A stretch of 64,000 bases of DNA from contig JAJDUM010000019.1 in NCBI GenBank assembly GCA_022826645.1, positions 1 through 64,000 on the forward strand. Direction: 5' to 3'. Origin of the DNA: Candidatus Poribacteria bacterium (GTDB lineage Bacteria; Poribacteria; WGA-4E; PCPOR2b). The notes under the pieces were generated by a model that was given only the letters and a program-made list of their open reading frames with translations, was not told the DNA's origin and made no database searches. Both the position numbers and the translations under genes were made by a program. This document shows positions 9,313 to 18,795 of the stretch, in pieces; within the stretch, counting starts at the first letter, position 1, and every line of letters begins with the position of its first letter.

Positions 9313-10374
9313 TCACTTGGGCATCTTCCAGATCATGATGCCTCCAACAGTGGCGTAAAGCACATTCGCCCCCCAGCAGGCAACAATTGGTGGCAGCTTC
9401 CCGTTTTCACCGAGTCCTTCAAGCGTTGCCAGTGAAATTCCCCAATACATAAAGACGAGGAAGAAGGCGACGAGGAGCCCGGCAAAAAATCCGGCACCAC
9501 CGAAGCGGATTGAAATTGGAGCACCAATAAGAATAACAACAAACGCCGCAAAGGGATATGCTATTTTATGGTACATTTTGACCTCCTCACGCCGGGTCGT
9601 CTGTCCCGCTGCCTTTTTGTATTTTATCTGCCGTCGCAGCTCGCCGATAGTCATCGCCCGTAGATCCTTATTGCTCCCTGCGAAACGTTCTGGTTCTTCC
9701 GCGCGCTCGATCTGCCTCGTTTCAAACGGTTCAAAAGCAGTTTCGACAGCTCCTTCAAAATGGCGAACATATCCCTTTGATAGATGCCAGTGGTTCGGCG
9801 ACCACGTAGCCGAGTCTGCAAAGATCTGCCGAGTGACTTCATCGTTCTGATCGAGTTCGTAAATTGTCATGCGATCGATGGTCCGATTTTCCAAATCGAG
9901 ATTTTGGAGATAGAACAATCGATTGTGCTGGCCCTTGAAGAGGACATTTCGGCTCCGACGCAGCCGGATTTTCTTCTGGAGTTGATTAGCGCGGTGGAAG
10001 GCAGGTGAAGCAACGAGATTATAGAAAGCAACAAAGCCTATGCAGACCAGAAATATGGATGCGAGAATAGGGATGAGGAGGCGATAAATGCTAACACCAG
10101 CGGTCTGCATCGCAGCCAGTTCGTTGTTTTGAACTTTCCGCCCAAAAACGAAGAACACGGCGAGAAAACTCGCCAGCGGCACAACCTCTATGATCCGTCG
10201 GGGGGCTTGAAAGAGCACAATCTGCACAGCGGTGAGATAAGATACCTCCTCATCAAAGCGCTTAATATCTTTATCGAGCAGCCGAACGATGATAACGAGC
10301 GCGATGAAAAAGGTGAGTGCTAACGCAAATGTCTTGAGATATTCAATTAAAACATGTCGTTCAAGAATTCTCAT
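9313..10374 (-). CDS. lptG: LPS export permease LptG-like (YjgP/YjgQ family)
   Basis: A 353-residue inner-membrane permease that, with LptF and the LptB ATPase, extracts lipopolysaccharide. Typical start MRILERHVLIEYLKTF, three N-terminal membrane segments with the coupling-helix region NNELAAMQTAGVSIYRLL (about 87-104), a central periplasmic beta-jellyroll (about 130-250) and three C-terminal membrane segments. It lies 111 nt after lptF on the same strand. The F/G assignment rests on gene order and N-terminal pattern. Confidence 0.88.
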   Translation of the reverse strand: MRILERHVLIEYLKTFALALTFFIALVIIVRLLDKDIKRFDEEVSYLTAVQIVLFQAPRRIIEVVPLASFLAVFFVFGRKVQNNELAAMQTAGVSIYRLLIPILASIFLVCIGFVAFYNLVASPAFHRANQLQKKIRLRRSRNVLFKGQHNRLFYLQNLDLENRTIDRMTIYELDQNDEVTRQIFADSATWSPNHWHLSKGYVRHFEGAVETAFEPFETRQIERAEEPERFAGSNKDLRAMTIGELRRQIKYKKAAGQTTRREEVKMYHKIAYPFAAFVVILIGAPISIRFGGAGFFAGLLVAFFLVFMYWGISLATLEGLGENGKLPPIVACWGANVLYATVGGIMIWKMPK

Positions 10375-10485
10375 GCTTAGATTTGACCTAAGGGCTTATC
10401 GAGCTTATCGGCGAGCCCTATTGAATACATTCGAAACTCCCCCTAGCACCAGTGTTATTTTGAATATGAGGAGCAATGCTACATG

Positions 10486-11703
10486 TCAATCTGATTTTCT
10501 AACCTCTTGGGCCTCTGTATTTTGAAAAGAAGGGGGCGGTTTCTGATCTCGACTCTGTTGGGTTTCCAGTTTGCCTTCCAGGATCACCCGCAGTGCACAG
10601 CCAAGTCCCAGTAATCCGATAACGAGGTTCGGCAGCCAGATCGCGAAGCCGGGAGGAAGGACCCCACTTCGTCCCGTATCCTGTCCGACCTGCAGTAACA
10701 GGTAATAGACAAGAACAAGGCCCAGTCCGATACCGAAGCCCACCATTTTGCCACTCCGCTTTACAACCAAGCCGAGAGGCACACCAATTAGACCAAATAC
10801 AATACAAGCAAAGGGGATCGAAAATTTCTTGTGATATTCAACCCGCGCATATCGCAATCTATCCAGGTGAGGTTTGGTTTCGTTTCGGGTTAGGCGATCT
10901 TCAAGCTCAGTGATATGGTCCCTCAGTTTAACCAGGGACATGTTGCGGGTACTCTTAGATTCGAACTCCGTTCGTTCTAGCGTTTCCGTGAAATCAAGGG
11001 CAATCCGATCTTTAGCGAAGGCGGTTATGCGAAATCCGTCATCACTATCGGACACCGGCTCATACGTGACCCCGTCATAGAGCGTTAACCACGCCTGCCC
11101 GTCCTCAAATCCGACCGTAGCCTCTTTCGCATTAACAAAGCGGGGTTGCCCGGGCCATATTGAATCCCACACCTTCACCTCTTGTAGACGCTCTGTATCT
11201 GGGTCGGTTGATTCGTACAGCCAGAGCTTCCCCTCGCGCTCTAACTCTTTCATTACCACACCCTCTTCAAGGACAAAAGAGGAGTGCCGCCTACTGATAT
11301 CGTGCTTCAACGAAACATAAGCGATATTCCCACGCGGGAGTGCGTAATCCATAAAAATGAAGTCAAAAACAGTGAGCAGACTTGAAATAAACAGGAGAGG
11401 CACAAGGATTTGGTGGAAGCCAATCCCGTGGGCTTTCATAGCGGTAATCTCATTATCCGTTGAGAATCTGCCGAGTGAGAGCAAGATGCCGACGAGTGTA
11501 GCCATCGGAATAGTGACAACAAGGGTCGCAGGCAGCACATAAATCAACAATTTAACCAAATAGGTGGGACTTACCCCCTTGCTCACGAAGAGTTTGGTTA
11601 ACCTGAAGATCTCGTCAAGCAGTAGGATGGAAGTAAAGCAGATAAGTGCTAAAAGGAAAGGGGGGAAAAATTCCTTGAGGGTATATCTTGTTAATATTTT
11701 CAA
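10486..11703 (-). CDS. lptF: LPS export permease LptF-like (YjgP/YjgQ family)
   Basis: A 405-residue permease of the same family. MKILTRYTLKEFFPPF opens the protein. Membrane segments lie near residues 15-33, 50-75 and 97-117, with the motif DNEITAMKAHGIGFHQIL between. A periplasmic domain (about 130-290) and three C-terminal membrane segments follow. The tail after about residue 375 is hydrophilic (KPPPSFQNTEAQEV). The start is a TTG. It is first in the operon with lptG and a membrane methyltransferase, divergent from the bactofilin-like gene at 12176. Confidence 0.88.
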   Translation of the reverse strand: MKILTRYTLKEFFPPFLLALICFTSILLLDEIFRLTKLFVSKGVSPTYLVKLLIYVLPATLVVTIPMATLVGILLSLGRFSTDNEITAMKAHGIGFHQILVPLLFISSLLTVFDFIFMDYALPRGNIAYVSLKHDISRRHSSFVLEEGVVMKELEREGKLWLYESTDPDTERLQEVKVWDSIWPGQPRFVNAKEATVGFEDGQAWLTLYDGVTYEPVSDSDDGFRITAFAKDRIALDFTETLERTEFESKSTRNMSLVKLRDHITELEDRLTRNETKPHLDRLRYARVEYHKKFSIPFACIVFGLIGVPLGLVVKRSGKMVGFGIGLGLVLVYYLLLQVGQDTGRSGVLPPGFAIWLPNLVIGLLGLGCALRVILEGKLETQQSRDQKPPPSFQNTEAQEVRKSD

Positions 11704-11797
11704 GCCCGTCTAACTCCGGTGGTAGATTCAGCTTTTGATTAAAGCGAAGGATATTTACCTTCTAATTTTACCCTATATTACGGGATCTTAGCAAGCC

Positions 11798-11836
11798 ATT
11801 ATAAGATGAATTGTAAAATCGTCACCAAAAAGTGAC
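11798..11836. promoter_or_regulatory. Possible lptF promoter region with inverted repeat
   Basis: GTCAC-CAAAAA-GTGAC (11821-11836) is a 5-bp inverted repeat. On the minus strand it lies just upstream of a perfect TATAAT (11798-11803); the matching -35 is poor (GGTGAC). It could be an operator-assisted promoter for lptF, about 95 nt upstream of its start. Confidence 0.35.
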
Positions 11837-11875
11837 AAATTCTGATCAAACTCAGGCAGCATTTGTAAATTTCCA

Positions 11876-11905
11876 TTGACAAATATAGTTGAAATAGCTT
11901 ATAGT
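11876..11905 (+). promoter_or_regulatory. Promoter of the bactofilin-like gene
   Basis: TTGACA (11876-11881), 18 nt, then TATAGT (11900-11905). It would drive the gene at 12176 with a long leader of about 260 nt in which I see no recognisable riboswitch or gene. Confidence 0.6.
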
Positions 11906-12175
11906 ATGCCACAATATATCCCATAGAAGAGATAATTTCCACACAATATCTTGTGTGGATCAAACTGGATGCCTGTCATTCTCTCTTCGACATACATATA
12001 TGACCTACGTTTCGACCTATCCCAACCGATTTTGAACCGTCAATCAAGTCCACTTTTACACAGCGCAAGACCTCACGCAAAGAAATCGATTGGGAGCATA
12101 CATATCGAAGCCTTTGTTACAAAGCCCGCAATCATCACATTTTTTCATATCGGTCTTTCCCTTTGAGGCTACTCA

Positions 12176-13198
12176 ATGACAAGAACAGTTTATTTGGTTA
12201 TAGTCTTATATCTCAGTCTTGGAACACTCGCATCGTCTCCCGTTATCGCCCAAATTGAGGGCAGTGAGACAAATTCCCACAATCAGGCAGAACAGCCGGC
12301 TTCCGCACACCCCGAAGAATCTTCCACACCACGCAGAGCGACCCTGTCCACGGACCCAGAGGATATATCCCGAATTGTGCAAATCGGCGGTAGAGTCAAT
12401 CTCGCGCCAACGGAAACTGTCAATGATATCATTTTGGTCGCTGGAGATGCAAAGATTCAAGGGCGTGTGCAGGGCTATGTGTTTGTATTTGGCGGAAATG
12501 TCGAGATCGAAAAAGGTGCCCAGCTCGCAGGCAAAGTGACAGTGGTTATGGGCGAAATCATCGGTAAAGAGGGTTTGCGAGACAGTGCAGACCATGGACC
12601 CGACGTTTACCAAGAGATTAATGGCTTTAGACTGGCAACTGCAGCTGCTTCGTTAATGATGCAAGGGATGCCAAAGGAGATATGGGGTGATCGGCAATAC
12701 GCATGGTTTGGCTGGGAGTTGATGACCTTCGTCACATTAACCCTTGTCCATCTATTGCTCGTACTAATATTTCCAGAACAGATTACTAATATGGCATCCA
12801 CGATTTCCGAGCGTCCAATCGGAAGCACATTCCTCGGATTGATGATTGTGATAATCGTGCCCTATCTGTCCGTCCTGCTCATCCTCTCGATTGCCGGTAT
12901 CCCATTCGCCATGCTTTTGAGTGCCATTCTGCTGCCGATAGCAATTTACGGGAAAACGGCGATTTTTCTCTCAATTGGGGGTACAATCTTCCCGCAGCGA
13001 TCAAATGTTGTCGCGGTTGTTGTTGGGTACTGGATTTATCGGATGGCGACGGTGGTTCCCTACCTGAGTATTCCAACTTTCATTATTGCAAGTACAATCG
13101 GAATTGGCGTCAGCCTCCGGACGGTATTTGGTCAGAAACCGATTCGGCCTACCAGCAGCCAGCGCAGGGAATATGCTCCCCTGAATTATCGCCGATGA
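12176..13198 (+). CDS. Bactofilin-like domain membrane protein
   Basis: A 340-residue exported membrane protein. A signal peptide (about 1-25, ending VIAQ) is followed by a polar linker. Residues about 65-135 are a polymer-forming, bactofilin-like right-handed beta-helix: short Gly/Val-rich turns such as IQIGGRVNLAP, IQGRVQGYVFVFGGNVEIEKG and QLAGKVTVVMGEIIG. The C-terminal half has four or five hydrophobic segments (about 185-205, 220-275, 282-318). Proteins of this layout are common and uncharacterised; a scaffolding role at the envelope is plausible. The ATG is preceded by GAGG. It may be co-transcribed with the VWA gene about 100 nt downstream. Confidence 0.7.
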   Translation: MTRTVYLVIVLYLSLGTLASSPVIAQIEGSETNSHNQAEQPASAHPEESSTPRRATLSTDPEDISRIVQIGGRVNLAPTETVNDIILVAGDAKIQGRVQGYVFVFGGNVEIEKGAQLAGKVTVVMGEIIGKEGLRDSADHGPDVYQEINGFRLATAAASLMMQGMPKEIWGDRQYAWFGWELMTFVTLTLVHLLLVLIFPEQITNMASTISERPIGSTFLGLMIVIIVPYLSVLLILSIAGIPFAMLLSAILLPIAIYGKTAIFLSIGGTIFPQRSNVVAVVVGYWIYRMATVVPYLSIPTFIIASTIGIGVSLRTVFGQKPIRPTSSQRREYAPLNYRR

Positions 13199-13296
13199 AG
13201 TTAGGGGTATGCGGGGATTGTCCGTTATTACCACGGTCCTCAGTGAGATTGGTTAGCACCGAATGCTTTATCTGGTTACTTGTTTGAGGTGTGCTC

Positions 13297-14277
13297 TTGC
13301 GATTGGATCATCCCGGATTTCTCATATTACTCCTGCTTCTACCATTCCTCCTTTGGTATTTGGGTCAGAAAGATAGCGGGCGAATCCGCTTTTCGGATCT
13401 CAGCATCGGTCGCCAGCTTGTGCCCAGCTTTTGGGTCAAGTCCCTTCCGTTCCTAACTTTTGCGCGCTTTCTCGTTGTTGTATTGATGATTTTCGCGCTC
13501 GCCCGTCCACAGTCGTCCCATAGTCGCGAACAGATTACGTCCGAAGGGATTGACATTCTGCTCATCCTTGATATATCTGGAAGCATGCGAGCGGAAGATT
13601 TCAAACCTGACAACCGTTTGCACGCAGCTAAAGCGGTCATCCACGACTTCTTGGACAACCGAAAGAATGATAGGATCGGACTGGTTGTTTTTGCGGGTGA
13701 AAGTTTCACCCAATGCCCACTGACCCTGGATTACCGGGTTCTTGGGGATCTGCTTCTCAATGTCGAGATCGGTATGCTTGAAGATGGTACTGCTATCGGA
13801 GATGCCCTTGCCAATGCTACCAATCGACTGCGTCATTCGACCACCAAAAGCAAGATTGCGATTTTGCTTACCGACGGGGAAAACAACGCCGGGACTATCG
13901 ACCCATTGATCGCCGCGCAGGCTGCCAAAGCTCTCAACATCAAGGTGTATACTATCGGCATGGGGAAAGAAGAGGGCGCATTCATTCCGTATCATGATCC
14001 GATTTTTGGTCTGCAGTACAGCCGAACTCGAACCTACGTGGATGAAGAAACGCTCAAAGAGATTGCGGAGATTACAGAGGGGCGTTACTTTCGAGCGACC
14101 GACAACCGGAAACTCTCTGAAATTTATGAAGAGATTAATCAGCTTGAAACAACGAAGATTGAGGTTACGGAATACATTCGTTATAAGGAACTGGCAGCGT
14201 ACCCCCTATTGCTCGCAACACTCCTGTTGACCCTAGAGATTGTCCTGTCAAACACACGCCTACGAAAAATCCCCTGA
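13297..14277 (+). CDS. BatA-like von Willebrand factor A membrane protein
   Basis: About 326 residues. Two N-terminal membrane segments precede a VWA domain with the MIDAS motif DISGS (about 92-96 from this start), then LTDGENNAGTID and a C-terminal membrane segment (about 302-322). This is the layout of BatA/BatB proteins linked to MoxR ATPases; no moxR or batB gene is next to it here. Two starts are possible: GTG at 13291, which touches the GAGGT site, and TTG at 13297, 6 nt from it. I prefer the TTG on spacing. Confidence 0.8.
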   Translation: MRLDHPGFLILLLLLPFLLWYLGQKDSGRIRFSDLSIGRQLVPSFWVKSLPFLTFARFLVVVLMIFALARPQSSHSREQITSEGIDILLILDISGSMRAEDFKPDNRLHAAKAVIHDFLDNRKNDRIGLVVFAGESFTQCPLTLDYRVLGDLLLNVEIGMLEDGTAIGDALANATNRLRHSTTKSKIAILLTDGENNAGTIDPLIAAQAAKALNIKVYTIGMGKEEGAFIPYHDPIFGLQYSRTRTYVDEETLKEIAEITEGRYFRATDNRKLSEIYEEINQLETTKIEVTEYIRYKELAAYPLLLATLLLTLEIVLSNTRLRKIP

Positions 14278-14295
14278 TCGTGAAAGGATTGCCCA

Positions 14296-15288
14296 ATGGA
14301 AATTTACCGATGGGAAGGAAAGGGCTTCCGCCAACTGGACCCGACGCGCTTCAAAGAAGAACGCGATTTTGAGGATCTGCTTGAGCAAGATCCGAACCTT
14401 CTGCTTGGGGATGAGCGCATCTGCGTAATCAGCCGCCAAGTTCGTATCGGAAAATCTCAGAAAGTCGATCTCCTCGCGCTTGATCGTCAGGGAAATTGCA
14501 TCGTCATCGAACTCAAGCGGGGTAAAGCCTCCCGTGCAGCGATCTCCCAGCTTCTGGAATACGCTGCAGCCGTGGCTAAATTTTCTTTCGCGGATATTGA
14601 GCGTTTTGCGGGGCGCTGGTTTCAGGGGCAAGGACGTGAGTTCACATCACTGTTAGCATTGCACAGCACATTCTTTGGCTATGAATTGGGTGCCATGCGG
14701 ATGTCTGCGTTCAATCGCAAACAACGGATGGTTCTTGTCTCCGAAGGGGTTGACGTACGGGTGCTTGATATTGCCGAATACCTACGACGCGCTGGTATCG
14801 ACCTGACCTACATATCCTACTTCTCCTACCAAGCTCCGGATGAACTCCTGATTGCGACAAAGACAATCCTTGGTGCCTCTTCGATCAAGGAATCTCGCTC
14901 TACCTATCAGTACGCGCCCCGACAATTTCTAACCCGTGAGCGTTTCCTCACAACACTTACTAAGAACCGAGAGCTTCATCAGGTTGCTCAACGATTCTTT
15001 GATTATGTGGAGTCCTGCGGTGCGATTCTCCGCCCGCGGATCTCGCAGATTCGTATGACCATCGGTGGAAGGTGGTGGATGGGGTCGTATCCATCGAAGC
15101 GAGCGAACCACTTCCGGATCGACGCCCACGGTGATTTCACGGCGAGACAGATCGCTGAATGTCGGTCGCATCTCTCGGATGTAACGCCCAAGAATTTTGG
15201 GGTGTCGTTTAACATAGTGTCCCCATCCCACCTGAAATATGCTATTGAGATTTTCGAACGCACACGGAACGCAATTTTAGAGGAATAG
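14296..15288 (+). CDS. NucS-like PD-(D/E)XK endonuclease domain protein
   Basis: A 330-residue protein with an N-terminal NucS/DUF91-type nuclease fold. Visible catalytic residues are Glu30, Asp58 (VDLLALD) and Glu72-x-Lys74 (VIELKRG), followed by the AAISQLLEYAA helix. NucS proteins act in mismatch or branched-DNA processing, but many DUF91 proteins have other substrates. The C-terminal third (about 220-330) is probably a separate domain (DUF5655-like, uncertain). It starts 18 nt after the VWA gene. Confidence 0.75.
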   Translation: MEIYRWEGKGFRQLDPTRFKEERDFEDLLEQDPNLLLGDERICVISRQVRIGKSQKVDLLALDRQGNCIVIELKRGKASRAAISQLLEYAAAVAKFSFADIERFAGRWFQGQGREFTSLLALHSTFFGYELGAMRMSAFNRKQRMVLVSEGVDVRVLDIAEYLRRAGIDLTYISYFSYQAPDELLIATKTILGASSIKESRSTYQYAPRQFLTRERFLTTLTKNRELHQVAQRFFDYVESCGAILRPRISQIRMTIGGRWWMGSYPSKRANHFRIDAHGDFTARQIAECRSHLSDVTPKNFGVSFNIVSPSHLKYAIEIFERTRNAILEE

Positions 15289-15369
15289 ATACGGAGCAAG
15301 GGGGCAGTACCTTTACATTTAATGCTTTGTGTTTGACGTTTTGCCTTTCATATCCCCTAGGAGAACACC

Positions 15370-16437
15370 ATGTCAGATAAACTTAAGATCGGTATTATCG
15401 GCACAGGAATCATCGGTAAAAGCCATGTGCGTGGTTATCAATCCATGCGTAACGATGTTGAGATCGTTGCGGTCGCAGACCTCGATGAATCCGAAGCACG
15501 GCGGGTTGCGCAGGAGTACGATATTCCGCACATTTTTTCCGATTATCGTGACCTTCTGAGAATTGACGAAATTGAAAGCGTAGATGTCTGCTTGCCTAAC
15601 TTCCTGCACGCTCCGGTGACAATTGCAGCGCTCGAAGCGGGAAAGCATGTCTACTGTGAAAAGCCGATGGCAAGAACTGGTCCAGAAGCGATCGCGATGT
15701 ATGATGCAGCGCAGAGAACGGGGAAAAAGCTGTCGGTCCAGATGGCAACCGTCTTCACCAAGGAAACACGCACAGCCAAACATCTCATCGAAGCAGACGC
15801 GCTCGGTAACATCTACTACGTGAAGACAAGCCACTATCGTCGGCGTGGACGTCCTTATGTTGATGGCTACGCCACTCCCCACTTCGTTCAACGGGAGAAA
15901 GCCGGGGGTGGCACACTGTTGGATACCGCTATCTATAACATGGCCCGAATGGTTTATCTGCTCGATAACCCCGAAATCGAAACTGTGAGTGCGTCCACCT
16001 TCCAAGAGCTTGACATGGACGAAGAACGCCGACAAACCAGCGGTTATGATGTTGAAGAGCTTGGCACCGGGCTCGTCCGTTTTAAGGGTGGGATCACGAT
16101 GTTTGTGGAGGAGGCGTGGGCTGCTAACATGGATGGTGGGGAAGGCGATCGGATTATGGGATCGAAGGGTGGGATCAGGTTGAACCCGTTTAGTTTCTAC
16201 ACCGATCTGTACGGTATGGACGCGGATGTAACCTTCGATATTGATGCCTATGAAAGGCGGCTGCGCTCGCTTGGACAGATGGGAGAGGGCTACGATAGTT
16301 CACAGCAGCATGTTGTTTGGGGTCTGTTGGGTCGCGTTGAGATGATTGATACGGGTGCAATCGGTCTGACTGTCGCTCGTATTACGGAAGCGATGTATAA
16401 GTCTGCCGAAGGGCAGAAAGAGGTGGATTTTAGGTAG
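15370..16437 (+). CDS. Gfo/Idh/MocA family oxidoreductase
   Basis: A 355-residue NAD(P)-dependent sugar or polyol dehydrogenase. The Rossmann motif GIIGTGIIGKSH (8-19) and the family signature CEKP (96-99, catalytic Lys) are present. The second-half signature is atypical: the usual His of DxGxHxxD is replaced by LLDTAIYNM. A C-terminal alpha/beta domain binds substrate, which is unknown. AGGAGA precedes the ATG. It lies 34 nt upstream of a phosphonoacetaldehyde hydrolase gene. Confidence 0.88.
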   Translation: MSDKLKIGIIGTGIIGKSHVRGYQSMRNDVEIVAVADLDESEARRVAQEYDIPHIFSDYRDLLRIDEIESVDVCLPNFLHAPVTIAALEAGKHVYCEKPMARTGPEAIAMYDAAQRTGKKLSVQMATVFTKETRTAKHLIEADALGNIYYVKTSHYRRRGRPYVDGYATPHFVQREKAGGGTLLDTAIYNMARMVYLLDNPEIETVSASTFQELDMDEERRQTSGYDVEELGTGLVRFKGGITMFVEEAWAANMDGGEGDRIMGSKGGIRLNPFSFYTDLYGMDADVTFDIDAYERRLRSLGQMGEGYDSSQQHVVWGLLGRVEMIDTGAIGLTVARITEAMYKSAEGQKEVDFR

Positions 16438-16471
16438 CGATAATTTTTCAACTTTATGGAGAGATTACACA

Positions 16472-17311
16472 TTGACACAATCTGACTATACCTATCGGCG
16501 AACCTATCGTGGTTCATTAAAGGCAGTAATTTTAGACTGGGCGGGAACGACTATGGACTATGGCTGCTACGCGCCCGCTGTAGTATTCGTTGAGGTCTAT
16601 AACCGCAAGGATGTCCCAATCAGTATCGAAGAAGCGCGTATCCCGATGGGCGCGCATAAGAAAGTACATATTCGGAAGATTTCGCAGATCGAAGCGGTGG
16701 CAGCACGATGGCAGGAAGCGCATGGTCGTAATCCTAACGAAGACGATATCGAAGCGATGTTCCAAGAATTTATTCCGCTTCAGTTGGCTTGCCTCGCAGA
16801 TTACGCCGATCTGATCCCCGGCACGTTAGAAGCAGTTGCCGAGTTCCGGAGCCGCGGACTGAAAATTGGCTCCACTACTGGATACCTCCGCGAAATGATG
16901 GAGCTTCTCTTCAAAGAGGCAGGAGATCGTGGCTACACACCAGACTCGACGGTTTGCGCGAGTGATGTGCCTGAGGGTCGTCCTGAACCGTGGATGTGCC
17001 TGCAAAATGCGATGAACTTGGGCATCTATCCGATGGAGGCAATTGTGAAAGTTGGGGATACCTTGCCAGACATCGAAGAAGGGCTCAACGCCGGTATGTG
17101 GACTGTTGGTCTCGCGAAGACTGGCAATGAAATTGGGCTCAACGAACAGGAGATCGCAGACTTGCCCCAAGCTGTGCAGGAAATGAAGTTAGCAGAAGCG
17201 TATAAGCGGATGTATCAGACGGGTGCACATTATGTAGTGGATGGGATCTGGGACGTGCCACCGATCCTCGATCTGATTGATGAACGGTTACGGCGGGGTG
17301 AACGACCGTAA
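16472..17311 (+). CDS. phnX: Phosphonoacetaldehyde hydrolase
   Basis: A 279-residue HAD-superfamily enzyme that splits phosphonoacetaldehyde into acetaldehyde and phosphate. The nucleophile loop DWAGTTMD (about 23-30), the PMGAHKKVHIR block carrying the Schiff-base Lys, STTGY, and ASDVPEGRPEPWM are all family hallmarks, as is VGDTLPDIEEG. The start is a TTG with GGAGAG about 9 nt before it. No phnW aminotransferase is adjacent, so the substrate may come from elsewhere. Flanked by two Gfo/Idh/MocA genes, suggesting a small catabolic cluster. Confidence 0.88.
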   Translation: MTQSDYTYRRTYRGSLKAVILDWAGTTMDYGCYAPAVVFVEVYNRKDVPISIEEARIPMGAHKKVHIRKISQIEAVAARWQEAHGRNPNEDDIEAMFQEFIPLQLACLADYADLIPGTLEAVAEFRSRGLKIGSTTGYLREMMELLFKEAGDRGYTPDSTVCASDVPEGRPEPWMCLQNAMNLGIYPMEAIVKVGDTLPDIEEGLNAGMWTVGLAKTGNEIGLNEQEIADLPQAVQEMKLAEAYKRMYQTGAHYVVDGIWDVPPILDLIDERLRRGERP

Positions 17312-17363
17312 TGTATCTATGGTAGATTGTAGACCCACCTGGACACTACTGCGCCACAGCCAA

Positions 17364-17390
17364 CCCCCTAAATCCCCCTTGTCAGGGGGA
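17364..17390. repeat. Dispersed palindromic repeat A, copy 1
   Basis: CCCCCTAAATCCC-CCTTGTCAGGGGG, with CCCCC/GGGGG arms. Matching copies lie at 29890-29916 and 41918-41944, and an interrupted one at 32776-32850. Most copies are preceded by a partly conserved segment containing GGTAGATTTTAGAATTACTT. Confidence 0.8.
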
Positions 17391-17476
17391 CCAATGTCTA
17401 CTTATTCCTCTAATCCGCCGTAAATGGCAAGAGACATACAATCGACTCAATCCGATCTTGTTTAGGAGAGCAAATT

Positions 17477-18520
17477 ATGAGCAACGCAACCTATCGGGCG
17501 GGCATCATCGGGCTCGGTTTTATCGGTGGGGCAGACCAAGTTTCCGGGGACGCCCTCGGTCAACGTGTCCCTGACCTCGACGGCACACACTTCGCCTCTC
17601 TGTCCAACCATCCTCGTGTGGATCTGGTTGCCGGAAGCAGCCGCGATGCTGGACGGCGAGAACGCTTCGCACAACGCGCAGGAGCAACGACCTATGCGGA
17701 TTGGAACGAGATGCTGGCGCAGGAGGCACTCGACATTGTTAGTGTGGCAACGTATGCACCGGTACATGCGGACCCTACCGTTGCGTGCTCCAAACGTGGG
17801 GTTCGCGCCATCTACTGTGAAAAGCCTATAGCAACGCGACTCTCCGACGCGGAGCGGATGATTGAGGCATGTGACGAAACTGGCGCGCTTTTGGTTCTCA
17901 ACCATCAGCGGCGGTTTAATCTGAACCACCGGCGGCTGCGAGAGCTTATCGCCGGGGGTGGCTTAGGCGACCTGACTTCTGGGTTGTTGCAGTGGGGATC
18001 TGGCAGATTGGGGAACGTTGGCACCCATATGATTGACGCGCTGCTTATGCTGACCGGCCGAAAAATTGAGGCAGTTTCGGGTACGCTCGATCTCGCTGGC
18101 AAACCCGACTGTAGAGGACCTGCATTCCGTGACCCTGGTGGTTGGGGTGTCATAAGATTAGAGGGTGGGGTTATGGTTACGGTAGACGCGGGGGACTATG
18201 CCGCAGTTCCGGGACAGATTACCCTCAACGGCACCGAGGGTCGCGCTATCTCCGATGGCAGCAGCATTGCCCTTGAATACTGGGATGGTCGTCGTGAAGA
18301 GTGGGACAGTGCGAACGATGGTGTCACGGGAATGGATCGGGCGGTTTCCGAGATTGTTACATGGCTCGATGACGGGACTGAATTTCCGTATCCTGCTTCC
18401 GAAGCGTTCGACACACTGGAAGCCATTGTGGGTTTTCACGCTTCACACGCTCGGGATGCGGTGTGGGCAGAACTCCCCCTGTCGGGCTCAGATCGTGAGC
18501 GCGAAGTCCTCAGTGGGTAA
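17477..18520 (+). CDS. Gfo/Idh/MocA family oxidoreductase
   Basis: A 347-residue dehydrogenase. The Rossmann motif GIIGLGFIGG (9-18), YCEKPIATR (about 114-122) and GNVGTHMIDALLML (about 176-189, with the family His) are present. The stretch after the Rossmann motif (ADQVSGDALGQRVPDLDGTH) is longer than usual. Substrate unknown. AGGAGA precedes the ATG. Separated from phnX by a repeat-A copy. Confidence 0.88.
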   Translation: MSNATYRAGIIGLGFIGGADQVSGDALGQRVPDLDGTHFASLSNHPRVDLVAGSSRDAGRRERFAQRAGATTYADWNEMLAQEALDIVSVATYAPVHADPTVACSKRGVRAIYCEKPIATRLSDAERMIEACDETGALLVLNHQRRFNLNHRRLRELIAGGGLGDLTSGLLQWGSGRLGNVGTHMIDALLMLTGRKIEAVSGTLDLAGKPDCRGPAFRDPGGWGVIRLEGGVMVTVDAGDYAAVPGQITLNGTEGRAISDGSSIALEYWDGRREEWDSANDGVTGMDRAVSEIVTWLDDGTEFPYPASEAFDTLEAIVGFHASHARDAVWAELPLSGSDREREVLSG

Positions 18521-18547
18521 CAATACGAGAGAAAATCCTAAACCTGT

Positions 18548-18773
18548 TAGGACTTACGTACTTGAACACTTAAAGCTTTGTAGTTCGGCGATTCATCACC
18601 GCCCCGATAAATCCCCGATGAATCGGGACAGGCGGGATTAAGAAACGGACAACTACAGTAAAGTCTTAGGTTTGTAGTAGCCCCGATAAATCGGGGTGTC
18701 CGGACGCGCAATGAATCCCCGATAAATCGGGATTAAGAAATGCGCTACTACAAACTGAACTGCGTAACTCCTA
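18548..18773. mobile_element. MITE-like element E, copy 1 (with target duplication)
   Basis: A 226-bp element without a coding frame. Imperfect terminal inverted repeats are TAGGACTTACGTACTT (left) and, read inward from the right, TAGGAGTTACGCAGTT. It is flanked by a perfect 5-bp duplication CCTGT (18543-18547 and 18774-18778). Inside are short direct motifs (GTAGTTCGGCGATTCATC, GCGCTACTACAAA) and three copies of the repeat-B core CCCGATAAATC, including a full B unit at 18600-18637. Copy 2 is at 45393-45709. Confidence 0.75.
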
Positions 18774-18795
18774 CCTGTAACAGCGCGAAGAACAC

